A stretch of 64,000 bases of DNA, from NCBI GenBank assembly GCA_900544865.1, contig UQXA01000008.1, positions 1 through 64,000 of the forward strand, given 5' to 3'. Shown piece after piece: positions 41,114 to 49,960 of the stretch. The notes beneath the pieces were generated by a model. It ran no database searches. It was not told where the DNA came from and saw only the letters and a list, made by a program, of their open reading frames with translations. Position 1 is the first letter of the stretch. Each line of letters starts with the position of its first letter. This stretch comes from an uncultured Collinsella sp. (GTDB lineage: Bacteria; Actinomycetota; Coriobacteriia; Coriobacteriales; Coriobacteriaceae). A program made the position numbers and the translations under genes.

Positions 41114-41150
41114 AATAAACCCGAGCGCGAGGGCGTTTGGGTTTATTATT
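41114..41150 (+). terminator. Intrinsic terminator after the MFS gene
   Basis: AATAAACCC pairs with GGGTTTATT, followed by ATT. The AT-rich flank fits a terminator, although the loop of ~16 bases is long. Confidence 0.7.
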
Positions 41151-41200
41151 GAAGCGTATGTAACCTGGCGGCGCCACACCGCCTGTTAGTAGGGAGACAC

Positions 41201-42379
41201 ATGAACGTTCTGGTCGTCAACGCAGGATCTTCGACCCTTAAGTATCAGGTCATCGATACCAAGTCCCACAAGGTGTCCGCAAAGGGCTCCTGCGAGCGCG
41301 TCTGCTTTACCGGCGGTACCTTCACCCACGCTGCCAACGGTTCCAAGAAGGTGACCGAGAACATCGAGTTCCCCGACCACAAGGTCGCCATCGAGGTCGT
41401 TCTGAAGGACCTCGAGGCCAACGGCGTCAAGATCGAGGGCATTGGTCACCGTATCGTTCAGGGTGGCTGGTACTTCGGCGATTCCTCCCTCGTCGACGAG
41501 GACGTCCTCGCCAAGATCCGCGAGGTCGCTCCGCTGGCGCCGCTGCACAACAACCCCGAGGCCAACGTTATCGAGTACTGCCTGGAGCAGTATCCCGACC
41601 TGCCCAACGTCACGGTCTACGACACCGCTTTCCACTTCAACATGCCCGAGGTCGCCAAGACTTACGCCCTGCCCAAGGACGTCTGCGACAAGCTGCACAT
41701 CCGTAAGTACGGCGCCCACGGCACCAGCTACCGTTACATTTCCAAGAAGGTCGCCGAGATGACCAACGGCGAGGTCCGCAAGGTCGTCGTGTGCCACATC
41801 GGCTCCGGCGCTTCCCTGTGCGCCATCGAGGACGGCAAGTGCATGGACACCACCATGGGCCTCACCCCGCTCGACGGCGTCATGATGGGCACCCGCTGCG
41901 GCTCCATCGACCCGGCTACCGTGTGTTACCTGCAGCGCGAGGGCGGCTACACCTTCGACGAGGTCGACGAGATGATGAACAAGAAGTCCGGCCTTTTGGC
42001 TGTGACCGGTGGCAAGACCAACGACTGCCGCAACGTCGAGGAGCTCGCCGCCGCTGGCGACCCCGAGGCTCAGCTCGCCTTCGACATGTTCGTCTACAAG
42101 ATTGCCGCCAAGGCCGCCGAGATGGCCACTTCCATGTGCGGCATGGACACCCTGGTCTTTACCGCCGGCATCGGCGAGCACGCTCCGGCTGTCCGTGCTG
42201 GCGTGGCCGACCGTCTGGCCTTTATGGGCGTCAAGATGGATCATGCCCGCAACGCCCTGCGTGGTGACGGCGCTTGGTGCCTGTCTGCCAAGGATTCCAA
42301 GGTCAAGATTTTCGTCATCCCCACGGACGAGGAGTTCATGATCGCTTCCGACGTTGAGCGCATCGTCAACGGCAAGTAA
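41201..42379 (+). CDS. Acetate kinase paralog with altered active-site residues
   Basis: 392 residues, normal AckA length; starts MNVLVVNAGSSTLKYQVID and keeps LAPLHN, DTAFHFNMPE, GTRCGSIDP and the C-terminal IPTDEEFMIA. Compared with the paralog 164 bases downstream and with known acetate kinases, three invariant positions differ: the His of HGTSH is Tyr177, the Asn of HLGNG is Ser202 (CHIGSGAS), and GIGEN reads GIGEH. Acetyl-phosphate/acetate interconversion is therefore uncertain; another acyl or weakened activity is possible. Very C/G-rich third positions suggest high expression. Ribosome site TAGGGAG. Confidence 0.85.
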   Translation: MNVLVVNAGSSTLKYQVIDTKSHKVSAKGSCERVCFTGGTFTHAANGSKKVTENIEFPDHKVAIEVVLKDLEANGVKIEGIGHRIVQGGWYFGDSSLVDEDVLAKIREVAPLAPLHNNPEANVIEYCLEQYPDLPNVTVYDTAFHFNMPEVAKTYALPKDVCDKLHIRKYGAHGTSYRYISKKVAEMTNGEVRKVVVCHIGSGASLCAIEDGKCMDTTMGLTPLDGVMMGTRCGSIDPATVCYLQREGGYTFDEVDEMMNKKSGLLAVTGGKTNDCRNVEELAAAGDPEAQLAFDMFVYKIAAKAAEMATSMCGMDTLVFTAGIGEHAPAVRAGVADRLAFMGVKMDHARNALRGDGAWCLSAKDSKVKIFVIPTDEEFMIASDVERIVNGK

Positions 42380-42383
42380 TTGC

Positions 42384-42429
42384 AAGAGGGGAGGGGCTGG
42401 ACGACCGAGCGCCGTTCGGCCCCTCTTTT
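42384..42429 (+). terminator. Terminator between the two ackA genes
   Basis: AAGAGGGG and CCCCTCTT pair across a ~28-base, GC-rich inner segment and are followed by TTGTG. The two ackA genes are therefore separate transcripts. Confidence 0.7.
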
Positions 42430-42460
42430 GTGCTCGTTGGGCGATATGCCTGATAGCTAT

Positions 42461-42477
42461 TTATCAAGTTGTGATAA
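42461..42477 (+). promoter_or_regulatory. Palindrome upstream of the second ackA
   Basis: TTATCA-AGTTG-TGATAA is a perfect inverted repeat ~67 bases before the start, in an AT-rich patch. Possible repressor site; the regulator is not identifiable. Confidence 0.35.
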
Positions 42478-42543
42478 CTTCTTATTAAAATGCGGCCGCC
42501 TTAAGGGGTCTGCGTCGACCGTATTGCACTGCAAAGGAGTCTC

Positions 42544-43722
42544 ATGAACGTACTTGTTGTTAACGCCGGCAGCTCAAGCCTTAAATATCAGCTTTTGGAT
42601 ACCGATACCCGCAAGGTTTTCGCCAAGGGCAACTGCGAACGCATCGGTTCGGACATGGGCATCTTTGGCCACTCCGAGAACGGTGGCGCCAAGCAGACCG
42701 AGGAGGTCCCTTTCCCCGATCATCGCTCTGCTATCGCTCGCGTGCTCGAGGAGCTCGAGAAGACCGACTTTACGATTGATGGCATTGGGCATCGCATCGT
42801 TCAGGGCGGCTGGCACTTCGATGATTCCGCGGTCGTCGACGATGAGGTCATGGCTAAGATCCTTGAGGTGGCCCCGCTCGCTCCGTTGCACAATTACGGC
42901 GAGGCCGCGGCAATCGAATATTGCCGCGAGAAGTATCCGGAGCTGCCCAACGTGGCCGTCTTCGACACCTCGTTCCACATGACCATGCCCGAGGTCGCCT
43001 ACACCTACGCGCTGCCCAAGGACGTGTGCGACAAGTACCACGTGCGCAAGTACGGCGCACACGGTACGAGCCACCGCTACGAGTGGATGATGGCCAAGGA
43101 GATCCTGGGCTCGCGCTGCCACCGCCTGCTTTCGTGCCATCTGGGCAACGGTGCTTCGCTTGCCGCCATTGAGGACGGCGTGTGCCGCGATACCACGATG
43201 GGCCTCACGCCGCTCGATGGCCTGATGATGGGCACCCGTTGTGGTTCCATTGACCCGGCCACCGTGTGTTACCTGCAGCGCGAGGGCGGCTACAGCTACC
43301 AGGAAGTCGACGACATGATGAACAAGCAGTCCGGCCTGCTTGCCATTTCGGGCATCTCCAACGACGCCCGCGACATCCGCACGCGCGCCTCCGAGGGCGA
43401 CGAGCGCTGCCTGCTCGCCTTCGATATGTTTGCCTACAAGGCTATGCAGCAGGCCGGCTCCATGATCGCCTCCATGGCGGGCGTGGACACCATCACCTTT
43501 ACCGCCGGCATCGGCGAGAACGACTGGTCGATCCGCAAGGCCTTCTGCGACTGCTTTGAGTGGCTGGGCGTACGCATCGACAACAACAAGAACCGCGAGG
43601 CTGTGGGCAACGGCCCGCAGGTTATCAGTGCCGCCGGTTCCGCCGTCACGGTCATGGTCATCCCCACCGACGAGGAATACATGATCGCCCACGACGTCGA
43701 GCGTCTGACCAAGAAAAACTAA
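42544..43722 (+). CDS. ackA: Acetate kinase
   Basis: 392 residues. All expected motifs are intact: MNVLVVNAGSSSLKYQ, LAPLHN, DTSFHMTMPEVAYTYALP, HGTSHRYE with His177, CHLGNGASLAAI with Asn202, GIGENDWSIR, IPTDEEYMIAHD. Converts acetyl phosphate plus ADP to acetate plus ATP; Pta on the opposite strand (43821-44801) provides acetyl phosphate. Like its paralog it has IVQGGW where many acetate kinases have VVHGG. Ribosome site AAAGGAG. Confidence 0.95.
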   Translation: MNVLVVNAGSSSLKYQLLDTDTRKVFAKGNCERIGSDMGIFGHSENGGAKQTEEVPFPDHRSAIARVLEELEKTDFTIDGIGHRIVQGGWHFDDSAVVDDEVMAKILEVAPLAPLHNYGEAAAIEYCREKYPELPNVAVFDTSFHMTMPEVAYTYALPKDVCDKYHVRKYGAHGTSHRYEWMMAKEILGSRCHRLLSCHLGNGASLAAIEDGVCRDTTMGLTPLDGLMMGTRCGSIDPATVCYLQREGGYSYQEVDDMMNKQSGLLAISGISNDARDIRTRASEGDERCLLAFDMFAYKAMQQAGSMIASMAGVDTITFTAGIGENDWSIRKAFCDCFEWLGVRIDNNKNREAVGNGPQVISAAGSAVTVMVIPTDEEYMIAHDVERLTKKN

Positions 43723-43744
43723 CGCGCGCATTTGCAAGTAAACG

Positions 43745-43780
43745 AAAGGCCTCCAGAGCAACAGCTCCGGAGGCCTTTTT
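43745..43780. terminator. Bidirectional terminator between ackA and pta
   Basis: AAAGGCCTCC and GGAGGCCTTT pair around AGAGCAACAGCTCC (itself partly paired as GAGC/GCTC), then TTTTTG. It serves both converging genes. Confidence 0.9.
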
Positions 43781-43820
43781 GCTAGCAGGTGGAAATTCCT
43801 GTCCCGAGGGGATATGTCCG

Positions 43821-44801
43821 CTACTCAGCCATCTGAGCCTGGACGGCGGTGATGGCCACGACACCCACGATGTCGTCGGCAGAGCAGCCGCGCGACAGAT
43901 CGTTGACCGGCTTGGCGATGCCCTGCAGGATGGGGCCGTAGGCGTCGGCACCGGCGAAGCGCTGGACCAGCTTGTAGCCGATGTTGCCGGCCTCGAGGTC
44001 GGGGAACACCAGCACGTTAGCCTTACCGGCGACGGAGGAGCCGGGAGCCTTGAGCTGGGCGACAGTGGGGACGATAGCGGCATCGAGCTGCAGGTCGCCG
44101 TCGATGGCGAGCTCGGGAGCCTTCTCCTTGCAGAACTTTACGGCCTCTTGGACCTTCTTGGCGACCTCGCCGCCGGCGGAGCCCATGGTGGAGTAGGAGA
44201 GCATGGCCACGTGCGGCTCAACGTTGCCCATGAAGGTGGACCAGGAGTGAGCGGAGGCAATGGCGATCTCGGAGAGCTCGTCGGAGGACGGGTTGATGTT
44301 GAGGCCGCAGTCGGCGAAGATCAGCGTGCCGTCGGTGCCGAACTGCGGGGTGTCGGTGCACATCACGAAGAAGGCCGAGACCAGCTTGGTGCCCGGGGCG
44401 GTCTTGAGGATCTGAAGTGCAGGGCGCAGGGTGTCGGCGGTGGAGTGGCAGGCGCCGGAGACCAGGCCGTCGGCGTCGCCCATCTTGACCATCATGGTGC
44501 CAAAGTAGGTGGCGTCCATCACCTGGGCGCGAGCCTGCTCGATGGTAACGCCCTTCTTGGCGCGGAGCTCAGCAAACTTCTGCGCATACTCCTCGTGCTT
44601 CTCGGCATTGCGCGGGTCGATGACGGTAGCGCCGGGAACGTTGATCTCGTCGGGGTTGCCCAGGATGACGATCTTTGCCAGGCCCTCCTCGATGATTTTG
44701 GTGGCCGCGACGATAGTGCGCGGATCCTCGCCCTCGGGCAGGACGATCGTCTTAAGGTCGGCCTTGGCGGCAGACTTCATACGGTTTAGGAAATCGCTCA
44801 T
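43821..44801 (-). CDS. pta: Phosphate acetyltransferase
   Basis: 326 residues, the short single-domain form (no N-terminal DRTGG extension). Seen: KTIVLPEGEDPRTIVAATKI, DADGLVSGACHSTADTLRPA, ALSYSTMGSAGG, and the CoA/acetyl site GKANVLVFPDLEAGNIGYKL. Transfers acetyl from acetyl-CoA to phosphate; the product goes to acetate kinase, giving substrate-level ATP. Ribosome site AAGGAG. Convergent with ackA. Confidence 0.96.
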   Translation of the reverse strand: MSDFLNRMKSAAKADLKTIVLPEGEDPRTIVAATKIIEEGLAKIVILGNPDEINVPGATVIDPRNAEKHEEYAQKFAELRAKKGVTIEQARAQVMDATYFGTMMVKMGDADGLVSGACHSTADTLRPALQILKTAPGTKLVSAFFVMCTDTPQFGTDGTLIFADCGLNINPSSDELSEIAIASAHSWSTFMGNVEPHVAMLSYSTMGSAGGEVAKKVQEAVKFCKEKAPELAIDGDLQLDAAIVPTVAQLKAPGSSVAGKANVLVFPDLEAGNIGYKLVQRFAGADAYGPILQGIAKPVNDLSRGCSADDIVGVVAITAVQAQMAE

Positions 44802-44854
44802 GTTACTCCTTACAAGCGTTTCGCTAAGCTCCAGGCACCCGGCTGTTCACGAAT

Positions 44855-44875
44855 AAACCCGCTGCTAGCGGGTTT
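44855..44875 (-). promoter_or_regulatory. Hairpin in the pta upstream region
   Basis: AAACCCGCT-GCT-AGCGGGTTT, a perfect 9-bp stem ~55 bases upstream of the pta start. On the plus strand ACCTTTC follows. It is possibly a leader hairpin of pta. Confidence 0.45.
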
Positions 44876-44948
44876 ACCTTTCAATTATGTACGCCGCGGT
44901 GCTTGAGCTTTCCTTGTGTGGCAAGCTCATTATAGGACGCATTAGCGC

Positions 44949-44954
44949 TATAAT
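44949..44954 (+). promoter_or_regulatory. Candidate -10 box of the glf gene
   Basis: Consensus TATAAT 79 bases upstream of the glf start. The -35 position holds only CTCATT, so the assignment is tentative. Confidence 0.4.
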
Positions 44955-45032
44955 CGCTCTGATAAATATGTCTCGAAGAATGTTCGAGAAAAGCCCAGCT
45001 AACGAGCCCGTGGCTTTTGACAAGGAGTATCG

Positions 45033-46235
45033 ATGCAGATTACCTCAGGCCTGCCTGAAGGCTTTAACGCCGGCGCGTACGACATGATTGTCGTCGGTGC
45101 TGGATATGCCGGTGCCGTTTGCGCCCGCCGTCTTGCCGAGACCATCGGCTATCGTGTTGCCGTTTTGGAGCGCCGTAGCCACATTGCGGGCAATGCCTAT
45201 GACTGCACTGACGAGGCCGGAATCCTGATCCACGAGTACGGTCCGCATATCTATCACACCTTTAACGAGCGCGTGCACAATTTCCTGTCGCGCTTTACCA
45301 AGTGGACGGATTATCAGCACAAGGTGCTCGCCAACATCAACGGTACCCTTATGCCCGTGCCCTTCAACCATGCGAGTCTCAAGCTCGCCTTTGGTGACAA
45401 GCGCGGCGAGGAGCTGTATCAGAAGCTCGTGGAGACCTTTGGCAAGGATGTCAAGGTGCCCATTATGGAGTTGCGTAAGAAGAACGACCCGGATCTTGCC
45501 GAGGTCGCCGATTACGTCTACGAGAACGTCTTTTTGCATTACACCATGAAGCAGTGGGGCCAGACGCCCGATCAGATCGATCCCTCGATCACCGGCCGTG
45601 TTCCCGTCTTTGTGGGCGATGATGACCGCTACTTCCCGCAAGCTCCCTTCCAGGGCATGCCGCAGGAGGGCTACACGGCGCTCTTTGAGCACATGCTCGA
45701 CCACGACCTGATCGACGTGTTCTGCGACGTAGACGCCCGCGATCTCTTTGAGATCGACGAGACCACCGTCAAGATCGACGGCAAGGTCTATGGTGGCGAG
45801 ATCGTCTACACCGGTCCGCTCGATGAGCTGTTCAACCTCGACTTGGGTGCGTTGCCGTACCGCACGCTCGATATGAAGTTCGAGACGCTCGATATGGACC
45901 AGTTCCAGCCCGTGGGCACCGTCAACTACACCACGAGCGAGGATTACACGCGTATCACCGAGTTCAAGAACATGACCGGTCAGGTCCTGCCCGGCAAGAC
46001 CACCATCATGAAGGAGTACTCCAAGGCCTATACGCCCGGCTCGGGCGAGACGCCGTACTACGCCATTCTTGAGCCCGAGAACCGTGAGCTCTATGAGCGC
46101 TATCTTGAGCGCGTCCAGAACCTGACGAACTTCCACCCGGTGGGTCGTCTGGCCGAGTATCGTTACTACGATATGGACGCTGTGACCAATTCCGCCCTCG
46201 ATCTTTCGGATGAGATTATCGCCTGCCATGCATAA
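45033..46235 (+). CDS. glf: UDP-galactopyranose mutase
   Basis: 400 residues. FAD-binding VVGAGYAGAVCARRLAE near residue 20, ERRSHIAGNAYD, EYGPHIYHTF, FNHASLKL, and active-site region TYYTMKQWG-like LHYTMKQWGQTPDQ and TGRVPVFVGDDDRYFP. Interconverts UDP-galactopyranose and UDP-galactofuranose for cell-surface glycans. Its stop overlaps the start of a GT2 glycosyltransferase, so the two are coupled. Ribosome site AAGGAG. Confidence 0.95.
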   Translation: MQITSGLPEGFNAGAYDMIVVGAGYAGAVCARRLAETIGYRVAVLERRSHIAGNAYDCTDEAGILIHEYGPHIYHTFNERVHNFLSRFTKWTDYQHKVLANINGTLMPVPFNHASLKLAFGDKRGEELYQKLVETFGKDVKVPIMELRKKNDPDLAEVADYVYENVFLHYTMKQWGQTPDQIDPSITGRVPVFVGDDDRYFPQAPFQGMPQEGYTALFEHMLDHDLIDVFCDVDARDLFEIDETTVKIDGKVYGGEIVYTGPLDELFNLDLGALPYRTLDMKFETLDMDQFQPVGTVNYTTSEDYTRITEFKNMTGQVLPGKTTIMKEYSKAYTPGSGETPYYAILEPENRELYERYLERVQNLTNFHPVGRLAEYRYYDMDAVTNSALDLSDEIIACHA

Positions 46236-47259
46236 AGTCATAACATTCGGTATTCCCTCGTATAACGCCGCCAAGGACATGGACCATTGCATCACCTCCA
46301 TCTTGGAGGGGAGCAATTACGCCACCGATATCGAGATTATCGTGGTGGACGACGGCTCCAAGGACGAGACGGCCGCCAAGGCCGACGAGTGGGAGGCCCG
46401 TTATCCTGGAATCATCCGCGCGGTGCACCAGGAGAACGGCGGTCACGGTATTGCCGTCCTTTCGGGTCTGCGCGAGGCGCAGGGCACCTACTACAAGGTT
46501 GTTGATTCGGACGACTGGCTTGACGGCGCTGCCCTTTCGACCATGCTGTCGATTCTGCGTGGCTTTGAGGAGCGCGATCAGCGCGTTGACTTATTTATCT
46601 CGAACTACGTGTACGAGAAGGTTTACGAGGGCACGCATACCGCTATTGGCTACAAATTTGCCCTGCCGCGCAAAAAGATCTTTTCCTGGGATCAGATCGG
46701 TCATTTCCGCCTGGACCAGAACCTACTCATGCACAGCCTGTGCTATCGCACGGATGTGCTGCGCGAGTCCAACCTTCCCATGCCGCCGCACACGTTCTAT
46801 GTGGACAACATCTACGCCTACGTGCCGCTGCCGCGTTGCAAGACCATGTACTACGCCGACATCGACCTCTATCGCTACTTTATCGGTCGCGAAGGCCAGA
46901 GCGTCAACGAGGCAACGATGGTCAAGCGTCTGGACCAGCAGTTCCGTGTTACGCGTATCATGATGGAGTCGTACCACCTGTACAGCGATGTCGAGTCGTC
47001 ACGCCTACGTTCGTACATGATGGGCTACTTCACCATGATGATGGCGATCTGCTCGGTGCTCACCAAGCTTTCCGAGGAAGATTGCGCCGACGAGCGCCTA
47101 AAGACGCTGTGGAATGATTTGAAGGCCTACGACGAGCGCATGTATCGTCGTGCCCGCTACGGCGTGGTCGGCTTCTTCACCAATCTGCGTGGACGGGCCG
47201 GAGACAAAACCACACTCGGCCTATACCGTCTTGCCTCTAAGATCTTCAAATTCAACTAA
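46228..47259 (+). CDS. GT2 glycosyltransferase
   Basis: 343 residues from ATG 46228, overlapping glf by 8 bases. GT-A fold: VITFGIPSYNAAKDMDHCI, EIIVVDDGSKDETAAKADEW, and the metal site KVVDSDDWLDG. It lacks membrane helices. Coupling to glf suggests it uses, or works alongside, UDP-galactofuranose in surface polysaccharide or glycolipid synthesis; acceptor unknown. Confidence 0.9.
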   Translation: MHKVITFGIPSYNAAKDMDHCITSILEGSNYATDIEIIVVDDGSKDETAAKADEWEARYPGIIRAVHQENGGHGIAVLSGLREAQGTYYKVVDSDDWLDGAALSTMLSILRGFEERDQRVDLFISNYVYEKVYEGTHTAIGYKFALPRKKIFSWDQIGHFRLDQNLLMHSLCYRTDVLRESNLPMPPHTFYVDNIYAYVPLPRCKTMYYADIDLYRYFIGREGQSVNEATMVKRLDQQFRVTRIMMESYHLYSDVESSRLRSYMMGYFTMMMAICSVLTKLSEEDCADERLKTLWNDLKAYDERMYRRARYGVVGFFTNLRGRAGDKTTLGLYRLASKIFKFN

Positions 47260-47292
47260 CTGTTGAGTAATCGCTGCTGATAGGTTGACTGG

Positions 47293-47400
47293 GCCCCTTG
47301 GCCTTTAGTTTGCTACTGCGAACAGTCCTGCTCGCACGGAAAGCACATTAAGTGCTTTCCGGCTCGTGCGGAACTTGTATCAAACTAAAGGCCAAGGGGC
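47293..47400 (+). ncRNA. Structured intergenic element, family 2 copy A
   Basis: Arms 47293-47312 and 47381-47400 are perfectly complementary over 20 bp. The 68-nt interior contains AGTCCTG, CTCGCAC, the hairpin GGAAAGCAC-ATTAA-GTGCTTTCC, then GGCTCGTGCGGAACT. Copy B (47494-47618, opposite orientation) shares this interior almost base for base but has unrelated arms. No T-run follows, so an ordinary terminator is unlikely. It could be an RNA or a small mobile/hairpin element. Confidence 0.6.
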
Positions 47401-47493
47401 TTCTGCTATAAGAATCGATTGTCAGGCTGTCTGAATTTGAAGATCTTAGACGCGCGGTACACAGGGGCCTGGGCTGAAAAGGCTTGGTTGGTA

Positions 47494-47618
47494 GGTTGCC
47501 CGGTGGGGCTTGGTTATGTTTGTCGCGAGTTCCGCACGAGCCGAAGAGCACTTAATGTGTTCTTCGTGCGAGCCAGGACTGTAGAGCAGCAAACATAACC
47601 AAGCCCCACCGGGCAACC
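47494..47618 (-). ncRNA. Structured intergenic element, family 2 copy B
   Basis: Arms 47494-47522 and 47590-47618 are perfectly complementary over 29 bp with no mismatch or G-T pair. Read on the minus strand the interior matches copy A: CTCGCACGA, hairpin GAAGAACAC-ATTAA-GTGCTCTTC, then GGCTCGTGCGGAACT. Changes in the hairpin are mostly compensatory. The two copies face each other in the gap between converging glycosyltransferase and P1 peptidase genes. Confidence 0.6.
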
Positions 47619-47630
47619 GGTCAGGTTAGG

Positions 47631-48632
47631 CTACTTCGCGGCGCCGGGGGTGCCGTGGGAGGTTTTGGCGGTTTTGGCTCCGTTTACGATGGCGGTTTCC
47701 AGGGCCCTTACGGCGAGCATGCCCAGTAGGTCTAGGGGAACGGCGGCGCTTGCCTGGGCGCCTAGTTTGCCGCTGGCGAGGGTGTAGATGGTGTCGCCGT
47801 CGTTGGTGGTGTGCGTGGGACGGATGGCATGTGCGTAGGCGTCTGCGGCCATCTGGGAGACCTTGGTGGCTTGTGCCTTAGTGAGTTCCACGTTGGTGAC
47901 GATGCAGCTGATGGTGGTGTTGGTGCGGTCGAGCGGCATCTGCATGGATCCGGCGGCGGCAAAGGCTGCGAGTTCCATGTCGACGATTTGGTCACTATCG
48001 GCTGCGGCGCGCATACCGGCAACCCACTCGCCGGTGAAGGGGTCGACAACGTTGCCGCAGGCGTTGACCGAGACCACGGCGCCCACCTTGATGGGGCCGA
48101 GAGCCAAAGCGGCAGCGCCAAGGCCGGCCTTCATGCAGGTAGCGGGGCCCATGAGCTTACCCACGGTAGCGCCCGTGCCGGCGCCCACGTTGCCCTGTTC
48201 GAGCTTGGTGGGGGTGTTGTCGAGTGCTTCGCGCACGGCGGCGATGCCGGCCTCAATGTCGGGGCGAACGGTGGGGTTACCAAAGGCGAGGTCGAAGATA
48301 CAGCTCGAGCACACGATAGGCACCTGCGTGGGGCCGACGGGAAGGCCGATGCCGCGGCTCTCAAGCTCGCGGGCCACGCCGCTTGCAGCCTCGAGGCCAA
48401 AGGCCGATCCGCCCGAAAGGCAGACGGCGTGGACCTTGTCGACGGTGTTCTCGGGTCGCAGCAGGTCGGTTTCGCGCGATGCTGGAGCACCGCCGCGAAC
48501 GTCAACGCCGCCGGTGGCACCCTCGGGCGCAACGATTACGGTGCAACCGGTGCCGGCCTCCTCGTCCGTATAGTTGCCATAGCAAAAGCCATCGACATCG
48601 CAGACGTCAATGGCCTCGAGCAGTGTATCCAT
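47631..48632 (-). CDS. P1-family (DmpA-type) peptidase
   Basis: 333 residues. Autoprocessing N-terminal-nucleophile fold: VHAVCLSGGSAFGLEAASGV, GNVGAGTGATVGKLMG, ALGPIKVGAVVSVNACGNVV, and the cleavage/nucleophile region DRTNTTISCIVTNVELT (Thr/Ser). Relatives are aminopeptidases acting on beta-amino or D-amino peptides; the exact substrate is unknown. No signal peptide. First of a set of minus-strand housekeeping genes. Confidence 0.9.
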   Translation of the reverse strand: MDTLLEAIDVCDVDGFCYGNYTDEEAGTGCTVIVAPEGATGGVDVRGGAPASRETDLLRPENTVDKVHAVCLSGGSAFGLEAASGVARELESRGIGLPVGPTQVPIVCSSCIFDLAFGNPTVRPDIEAGIAAVREALDNTPTKLEQGNVGAGTGATVGKLMGPATCMKAGLGAAALALGPIKVGAVVSVNACGNVVDPFTGEWVAGMRAAADSDQIVDMELAAFAAAGSMQMPLDRTNTTISCIVTNVELTKAQATKVSQMAADAYAHAIRPTHTTNDGDTIYTLASGKLGAQASAAVPLDLLGMLAVRALETAIVNGAKTAKTSHGTPGAAK

Positions 48633-48733
48633 GTTTAACTCCTATCGGTTTTCCGCCGCGCCTTGTGCCCGGTCGGGATCCGTACGGTACGCCAAAATTG
48701 TAGGCGCTGGGGAATACCCAGCGCCAGATGCAA

Positions 48734-49315
48734 TTACGAGAGTTTTTGAATCGCGCGCGCGACGCGGGCGATGGGTAGGCCCACTACGTTATAGAAGTCG
48801 CCCGAAATATCGTGCACGAGCATGCGGCCGCCTGTGCCCTGGATGCCGTAGGCGCCTGCCTTATCCATGGGCTCACCCGAGGCAACGTAGTGCTCGATCT
48901 GCTCGTCGGTGAGCTCGTAGAATGTCACGTCGGTCACATCGACAAACGACAGGCTCTCGGCGGCATGCGGGGCGGCCGTATCGCCTGCCTTAACGATGCA
49001 GACGCCGGTTGCGACCTGGTGCGTGCGGCCCGAAAGCTCACGGAGCATGGTGCGCGCCTCGCCCTCGGTTGCCGGCTTGCCCAAAATCTTGCCGTCGAAG
49101 GTGACGATGGTGTCGGCCGCGACCGTCAGTTCTTTGGGCTCGGCATACTCGGCAGCAACGGCAGCCGCCTTGGCGCGTGCCAAGCGCTCGACAAGCGTGA
49201 GCGGGGCCTCGCCATCAAAGGGCGTTTCGTCGATATCCGCGGGAATCACGCGAATGTTGTAGCCTGCCTCGCGCATCAGCTCTATGCGGCGCGGCGATTG
49301 CGAAGCCAAAATCAT
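48734..49315 (-). CDS. maf: Maf nucleoside triphosphate pyrophosphatase
   Basis: 193 residues. MILASQSPRRIELMREAGYN at the start, VAADTIVTFDGKILGKP, and SGEPMDKAGAYGIQGTGGRM are the hallmark Maf motifs. Hydrolyses dTTP/UTP or modified nucleotides; the family is linked to septum control. Its start overlaps the DJ-1 gene's end by 4 bases. Confidence 0.95.
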   Translation of the reverse strand: MILASQSPRRIELMREAGYNIRVIPADIDETPFDGEAPLTLVERLARAKAAAVAAEYAEPKELTVAADTIVTFDGKILGKPATEGEARTMLRELSGRTHQVATGVCIVKAGDTAAPHAAESLSFVDVTDVTFYELTDEQIEHYVASGEPMDKAGAYGIQGTGGRMLVHDISGDFYNVVGLPIARVARAIQKLS

Positions 49316-49854
49316 AGTTGGATGCCCTCGGCGACCTTCTCGACGGCCTTGTCGCCAGCGAGCGTGCGCAGCAGCTCCAATGCAAAGGGGAGTGACTGTG
49401 CCATGCCGCTGGCAGTGATGATGTTGCCGTCTTGCGTGACCTTCTCGCCAGTATAGGCGCCTTCGGGGAAGCTTTTCTCAAAGCCAGGGAAGCACGTGGC
49501 GTGGCGCCCCTCGAGTAGGTCGAGCTCGCCCAGGATAAACGGGGCGGCGCAGATGGCGGCGACGTGCTTGGTCGCGGCGAACTCGCAGACCACGTCGCAG
49601 ACACGCTGATCGGCGCGCAGGTTGGTGGCACCGGGCAGGCCGCCGGGCAGCACGACGCAGTCGTACTCGTCAAAGTTGATCTCATCAAAGAGCGCATCGC
49701 AGGTCACGGGGATCTGCAGCGAGCTTACGACCTCACGCGTGGGCATAATCGAGACGAGCGTGGCACGCACGCCGCCGCGACGCATGACATCGACCATGGT
49801 CAAGCATTCAATAGTTTCAAAGCCATCGGCGGCGAGAACGGCAACGCTGGGCAT
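49312..49854 (-). CDS. DJ-1/PfpI-family protein
   Basis: 180 residues from ATG 49854 (AAAGGAA upstream). SVAVLAADGFETIECLTMVD, the nucleophile elbow ICAAPFILGELDLLEG (Cys), and GGLPGATNLRADQ are DJ-1 signatures. Possible glyoxalase, deglycase or stress function; cannot be told from sequence. Translationally coupled to maf. Confidence 0.9.
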   Translation of the reverse strand: MPSVAVLAADGFETIECLTMVDVMRRGGVRATLVSIMPTREVVSSLQIPVTCDALFDEINFDEYDCVVLPGGLPGATNLRADQRVCDVVCEFAATKHVAAICAAPFILGELDLLEGRHATCFPGFEKSFPEGAYTGEKVTQDGNIITASGMAQSLPFALELLRTLAGDKAVEKVAEGIQL

Positions 49855-49960
49855 GAGGGTTCCTTTCATAGGCGGCATACAATTAGCCGTCTTATACCCC
49901 GAAGACCTCCGCTTGCCACGCTCGATTTCCCAATGATTTTTCTGAGCAATGATTAAGTGG

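Noticed and set aside
47260..47630. Ordinary terminators for the converging genes
   Set aside because: The two hairpins are long and perfect but neither is followed by a T-run, and they share a conserved core rather than only stem complementarity.
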